A stretch of DNA of 64,000 bases from Rotaria sp. Silwood1 (lineage: Eukaryota > Rotifera > Eurotatoria > Philodinida > Philodinidae). The stretch lies in the NCBI GenBank assembly GCA_905250075.1, contig CAJNOP010000346.1, positions 57,951-121,950 on the forward strand, given 5' to 3'. Numbering within the stretch: position 1 is the stretch's first letter; the number at the start of each line of letters is the position of its first letter. A program made the position numbers and the translations under genes. This document shows positions 59,079-64,000 of this stretch, in pieces. The notes beneath the pieces are model-generated. The model ran no database searches. It was not told the origin of the DNA and saw only the letters and a program-made list of their open reading frames with translations.

Positions 59079-60252
59079 CTAAAACATTTCAAAGAATTTT
59101 TATTATTCACTATTTTTTTTAATTAACTCTATTCTATACTCAAATTAAATTTTATGTTTTTCACTATCAAAACATGTTCGATTTTCGAATATAATGTAAT
59201 AACAGCACATGGAACAGTTATCGATAGTAGAGTAGAAGAGTACATGTATACGTTGAAATATACATAGTGTGAAACAGATGATTAATTAATTTATATTAAG
59301 AACACGGAGAAAAAAACAAATTCAATTCGATTCAGATAGATCTTATGTAAGAATATTTTCATTAGCTATTTCATGTTAATCTCTGCCAATTTTTATTATA
59401 GAAATCAGTATCTAATCTCAAAAAGATACTCCTTTGAATTGTCTACTAAATTATATAAGAACTTTTTATTTAAAGTTTCAATTAAAGAGAGTGCTCGAAT
59501 AATTGAATCGTTCTATGGAATGTACAAATTTATAAAATAAAAATTATTTGTTATACTTGTTTCTGTTACGATTTAAAGCTTTTCAAAGAATTTTTTTATA
59601 CTATAAAAAAAAAGTTCTAGTTATAATTTAATATTTTTGCACATAAACACCTAGTTCAGAGAAAAAGACTTTTCTTTTCGGAAATTGAAAAAAATTATAA
59701 ATTAGTAACTTGGAAAAATTGAGATATTTTGGTAAAAATTCACAAAATTTTTGAATCGTTTAAATATAAATGATTAAATAATTCACTGTCTATGTAATAA
59801 TCCATCGTTTGAATGAACTTTATTGTATATAATGAGAAAGAGCTCAACTCATTTAACTGAAAAACTTTTTTTTCTGAAATGTTTTATATTTTTTGAATGA
59901 TAGGAAAAAGAAATCTATCAAGAAAGTTCTAGATGTTCGACAAGACTTTTTACTATTTAATCATTTTTTTTAGAATAGGAGTTTAGACAAAATGTTCTTA
60001 TGGAATTTTCCAGATAATACAAAAGAGAATCTTTTGAAACTTAACACTAATTTCTACAATGAAAAATGGTTAAGAAAAATACGAAATAGAAATACGTTTA
60101 GAAAATTTGATCATACAACTAAAAAAATCTATTATTAATTTCTAGTGTTTATCCTAATTGTGATCATTTATCTATAGAAAGTAGTAATAGACGTTTGGTT
60201 AATAAAAATAGATGTTAATAATAAGAAGTATGAAACAAAAAAAAACTGCAAC
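59079..60252 (-). other. Large intron of the multidomain gene, nothing recognised inside
   Basis: Donor TTTAG|GTTGCAG at 60253/60252 and acceptor TTTTAG|GTTC at 59079/59078 join in phase 1 (LG-SIRACG). The 1174 bp are AT-rich without ORFs or visible inverted repeats. Confidence 0.55.
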
Positions 60253-61138
60253 CTAAATTATTAATTTCTCCAGTAAGTTGCTTTGAATGTGAATAAATAG
60301 TAGATTTTAATACAATAAATACTAAATTATTAGTAAATGGATTTCCAGTAATATCTTTATAAATTTTTTTTGATTCTCCTTCATTAATAAGTTTAAATAT
60401 AGTTTGTTTTATTGGTATATTATATTCTCCTATTTGAATAATATTAGTTTGTTTATTTAATTTGAATGAATTTTTATTTAAATACCATCTTATATATAAT
60501 TTTTTTTTATCAACATTATCAATTTCATTTGCATATTCAAGTAAATCATTTATATCATTAAAATTATAATTATTTATTAATTGATAAAGTTTATATTCAA
60601 TATCATTATCTTGAATAAAATCATAATTAAGTATTTGAGTACCTATTTGACGATAATATCAATAATAATTTGAATATTTTTGAATAATATCAATAATATT
60701 TTGATAAACTTCGTCTAATGTTTGTTCTGTTGTATCAATAAATGGAATTTCAAAATGAGAACTTAAATAACGATAACGTTCTCGTTTATAATTTAAAGCT
60801 TTTTCTGTCATCCATATATCAAATTTTGATTGAGATGGAATTCGTTTTAAAATAATAACAATATTACAATCTAATACGATCCAATAAATATCTTCATCAT
60901 TGATTGTTTTATCTCATAAGATTATTTTATTAAAATATTCATCATCATATATATATTCGAGTGTTAGTTTATCAATTGAACTTGAATCAAATTTATATTT
61001 AATGTTTAATTGATTTCTATCTTCAATAGCAATTATATTATCATTATTTAAATCTTATTTTGAATTAATTAATTGACAAATACTTGATTTACCACAACCA
61101 TGATTACCCAATAAATAAATTATTTTATGTTTTATCAT
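60253..61138 (-). pseudogene. P-loop NTPase/kinase-like exon leading into SAICAR-synthetase N-terminus
   Basis: From ATG at 61138 the frame reads MIKHKIIYLLGNHGCGKSS, a Walker A motif (GNHGCGKSS), then kinase-like sequence with FDIWMTEKALNYKRERYRYL and FEIPFIDTTEQTLDEVYQNI, the usual end of small nucleoside or nucleotide kinases. After about 200 residues comes INEGESKKIYKDITGNPF...VFIVLKSTIYSH, the PurC start (EGKTKKIY...). Three in-frame stops occur: TAA after LINSK (about 61045), TGA after NKIIL (about 60920) and TGA after YSNYY (about 60660). The two TGA sites would take Trp well. A TTAG-type acceptor precedes the ATG at about 61157, so an upstream exon may exist. Confidence 0.6.
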
Positions 61139-64000
61139 TATTGATAATTTTTTACCTAACAAAAAAAAAAACTAGAATAATATAATTATGCAAATTTTTC
61201 GATTTCAAAAGAAAAAAAAAATTTTCTTATATCGAGATAAAAATTTAAATATGGAGAGTTTAGTTTATTTCTAGTTAAATAAATCATGTAAGGAATGATA
61301 TATATACCTGGTTGTGGTCAAACCTATTTACGACGTCAATATTAAAGGCAATCTAACTATTGAATTTATATTCCAGTCACTTTTATAAGTAAACTATGAT
61401 CAAAGAACGAAGCTTGATTATGATTATCATTTATTCAATGACGATATCAAGGACATTTTAGTAATTACACACCTACTCGAAAGCTTACATTAGGTCAATA
61501 AAAAAAAGAATTATTCTATTCTTAACATTTACTATAGAAAAAAAACACGATACTCGTTTGCAAACAGAAAAATGAATATCTCTATGAATATATTTACGAT
61601 TGAGAATAAAAAGTGTTTTTATTTCTTATGAAACAATTTGATTTAAGAGAAAATAATAAAAAATTTATTCAAATGATTGACTTTATCTAATCATTATATA
61701 AAAAACATATTTAAAGTCTATGAAAAGAAAATCGATTATTGAAAAGAGTTAGTCAAAAATTTTCATTCAAGCATTTTTTTTCTTTTATATTAACTATTTA
61801 TAATATGTGGCACATAATCCGGAAGTTACACTTATGAAAAGTAAATCTTTTCTACTAGATGATTGACGTGTTACGATTGGTGTAAAAGCATTTAATACCG
61901 TCTTTGTAACATCATAGATTAGAAAATCTGATTTCAGATCATATCCAAGACTTTCAAAAGTATTTCTATCAATATGAGATGATTCTTGTAATACAATCGA
62001 AGTAACTCGATTAGATACATTTATTATTTCACCATTCTTTTTAGTAAATGAATTCATTAATCATTTTAATATCATTATCTTAATTTCTATTAAATAATTG
62101 TCGCACTTGACTAACTATTATTTTTCTTGTTTGTACATTTTCATTTCTTTATCATATAAAAGTCGAGACATAAATCTCTCAGTGTTTATCTAAGTCGTTT
62201 TCAATAATAATGAACATGAAATTTTTTCGTAAAATTTATCATTCGTCTGATATTGACTCATTTAATGGTTAACATCACTTATTCATATTGATAATTCTAT
62301 TCTACAATCTCATAAATAACTTAACCAACGAATATTTAGAAACAGCAAAGAATTTAACTTATCTCTTCGAGCTTAAATTAACGATGTTATTTTAGAAATA
62401 GATCATTTATTTCAAATCTTAATTGATGATATACTTTTTGAATGAAAATTTGATTATATTTTAAAATAAATGCTAACCAAGTTATTCCCCGAATAATACA
62501 AAAAACGTTTTCAGTATGTTCTACTTTAAGAATAAATTTAGTCAACATATTGTTTATTATCTTATTGAAGAAAATATTTATCAATAAAATTTTTAATTTT
62601 ATTTAACATAACAAATCTATGTCAAATATCCTTTAAAAAAACCACCAAAAACTCATCCATTTCTCTTTATATCTCTAATGAAATTTGTATACAGACAAGA
62701 ATAAAATAATCAATCGATATTTGTTCGCCTCTATACATAAGTACATATAATCAATTATGATTCTATGTTTTGAAAGAATATCTAAAAATTTTCTCTAGAG
62801 AAAATAATGTGTGCAAAACAACTATTTAACTACTGAAGTCTTTTGAAAATACAAAACAAAAAATCTCCTGTATAGAGTAATCATTGTACGTTACTTTCAT
62901 ACATCATCCCTTTTATTTCGTTATCTTAAGACTTAGACGAGAAACTGATTGATGAAATTCTTTAACAATGCCGAAACTACACTGAAGAAAAAAGTACGAT
63001 AGCATAATTGAAAAGAATTCGAAACCATTTTTCAACGTTTATCAATTCTCCAAAAAATTTTTCACATATGGTAAAAGTTTAATGAACTTTGAAAGGATTT
63101 CGAAGGTTCCTATGATACCTTTAAAAAATTTTTGCTTCTTCAAACACATATTAAGATCATGTCGAATATCATATAATCTAATCAGTTTTAGTTATAAACT
63201 TTTATGATTTATAACAATATATATGGTTATTGATCAAATTTTCATGTCTATACATCTTTTCTACACAGATTTGAAAATTCTTTTTTATTCTAAAAACCTA
63301 TAGAAAATTTTGTATGCAACGAAAAAAAACTTATCAAATTAAAAATATTTGGCTAAAAACAGTACGAAATGATTTTCCTTTTAAAGTTCATCAAGAGAAC
63401 AAGAACTATGATAGTCAACCTTCAATGATCAATTGACTTAAAAAAACAAAATCATCTTATTAATTCATTCGATAATATTATATTTCATACAAGATAATTC
63501 ATTTAGTTTTTTCGATTAAACATGAGCTGAGGTATTTTTGAAACTCATTCTTTTATAAGAAAACAAGTCAGGATGAGTCGAAAAGAGAATTTCTAAATTC
63601 TATGAAATGATGTGTAATAGAAAAGATTTTTCAATAGGACCAATTTCATTGCAAATCGATACTATCAATCATCGAAAATAAGATTAAACGATGATTTTAG
63701 TTAATAAGTGATTTATTAATTTAACATAAATAAATGTATAAGTGTATACAATGGCAGACTTTAATCAATGTCTAACACCAATCGAAACATCATAAATATA
63801 CGATTTTTAGTATATTATAATCATCTCTTAGAAAGTTTTCTAACGATAATATAGAAAAAAAAAGAAAACAAGGTTTTTCACAAGAAAACGATCTATATTT
63901 AATTTATGTTGAGAAAAAGTTAATTAATTTCATCTCTGATTATAAAATTCGTTAATAATTTTGTATTAACCACATATTACGGTTATTTCAATTAGAAACA
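61139..64000. other. AT-rich DNA with one unrecognised ORF
   Basis: A minus-strand ORF at 61794-62057 (87 residues, MNSFTKKNGEIINVSNRVTS...) has plausible amino-acid composition but no family that I know. The ORF at 62387-62584 looks fortuitous. No inverted repeat or other structure was seen. Confidence 0.3.
61794..62057 (-). CDS. Unrecognised short ORF
   Basis: 87 residues with balanced composition (IVLQESSHIDRNTFESLGYD, ...LLFISVTSGLCATYYK) in DNA that is otherwise full of stops. It could be one exon of a longer gene, perhaps upstream of the His/Pur-like gene on the same strand. No domain is recognised. Confidence 0.3.
   Translation of the reverse strand: MNSFTKKNGEIINVSNRVTSIVLQESSHIDRNTFESLGYDLKSDFLIYDVTKTVLNAFTPIVTRQSSSRKDLLFISVTSGLCATYYK

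Noticed and set aside
54262-61138. TGA reassigned to Trp throughout this genome
   Set aside because: TGA terminates the GH45 and DUF1996 genes in the same window, so a genome-wide reassignment does not fit.

Overview
The window looks like nuclear DNA of a bdelloid rotifer (inferred, not proven). The support is the mix of short spliceosomal introns (44-82 bp, GT..AG), genes of fungal or bacterial flavour carried in spliced form (a CBM1-CBM1-CBM1-CBM1-GH45 cellulase, a DUF1996 protein), the rotifer-style ADP-ribosyltransferase/TPR and PARP14-like macrodomain families, many decaying gene copies, and a high density of small non-autonomous DNA transposons. There are two assembly gaps (18216-18225, 10 N; 35032-35131, 100 N).

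Layout. 0-9 kb: a secreted leucine-rich-repeat gene (minus) whose long intron holds a Tc1/mariner-type MITE, low-complexity DNA, a Thr-rich secreted protein (minus) and a long foldback element. 9-10 kb: an intact palmitoyl-protein thioesterase. 11.2-12.6 kb: a hAT-type element with GC-rich CCCTG arrays and an exact 8-bp target duplication. 14-16 kb: another inverted-repeat element. 17.9-22.1 kb: the multi-CBM1 GH45 endoglucanase, with a foldback element and a decayed tandem repeat inside its largest intron. 23.2-27.5 kb: a 1403-residue fusion of an ADP-ribosylglycohydrolase with a coiled coil, an AIG1-like GTPase and a Cys-rich tail; a second, partial copy lies at 32.4-35.0 kb and runs into the gap. 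Between them is a 135-bp repeat array arranged as a palindrome (29.4-30.65 kb). 36.9-38.8 kb: an ADP-ribosyltransferase-TPR pseudogene. 40.6-43.25 kb: a five-exon DUF1996 gene. 48.3-49.6 kb: a two-macrodomain gene with two frameshifts. 50.45-51.66 kb: an unknown secreted protein. 52.8-53.6 kb: a HAD-family protein.

54-64 kb is visibly more AT-rich. On its minus strand is a broken but well-readable multidomain gene: P-loop NTPase, SAICAR-synthetase-like, HisA-like, HisI, HisE and HisG domains in one order and one orientation. A 777-bp TTAA-flanked MITE sits inside it, and several in-frame stops (mostly TGA) and frameshifts break it. I have not seen this domain order described and regard it as the most unusual item here.

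How the genes relate: writer-like (ART), reader-like (macrodomain) and eraser-like (ADP-ribosylglycohydrolase fused to a GTPase) functions of ADP-ribose signalling lie within about 27 kb, although the writer is dead and the reader is probably broken. The secreted genes (LRR, GH45, DUF1996, PPT, 50.5-kb protein) suggest digestion or extracellular roles. No RNA genes or CRISPR arrays were recognised; promoters and terminators cannot be called reliably by eye here.
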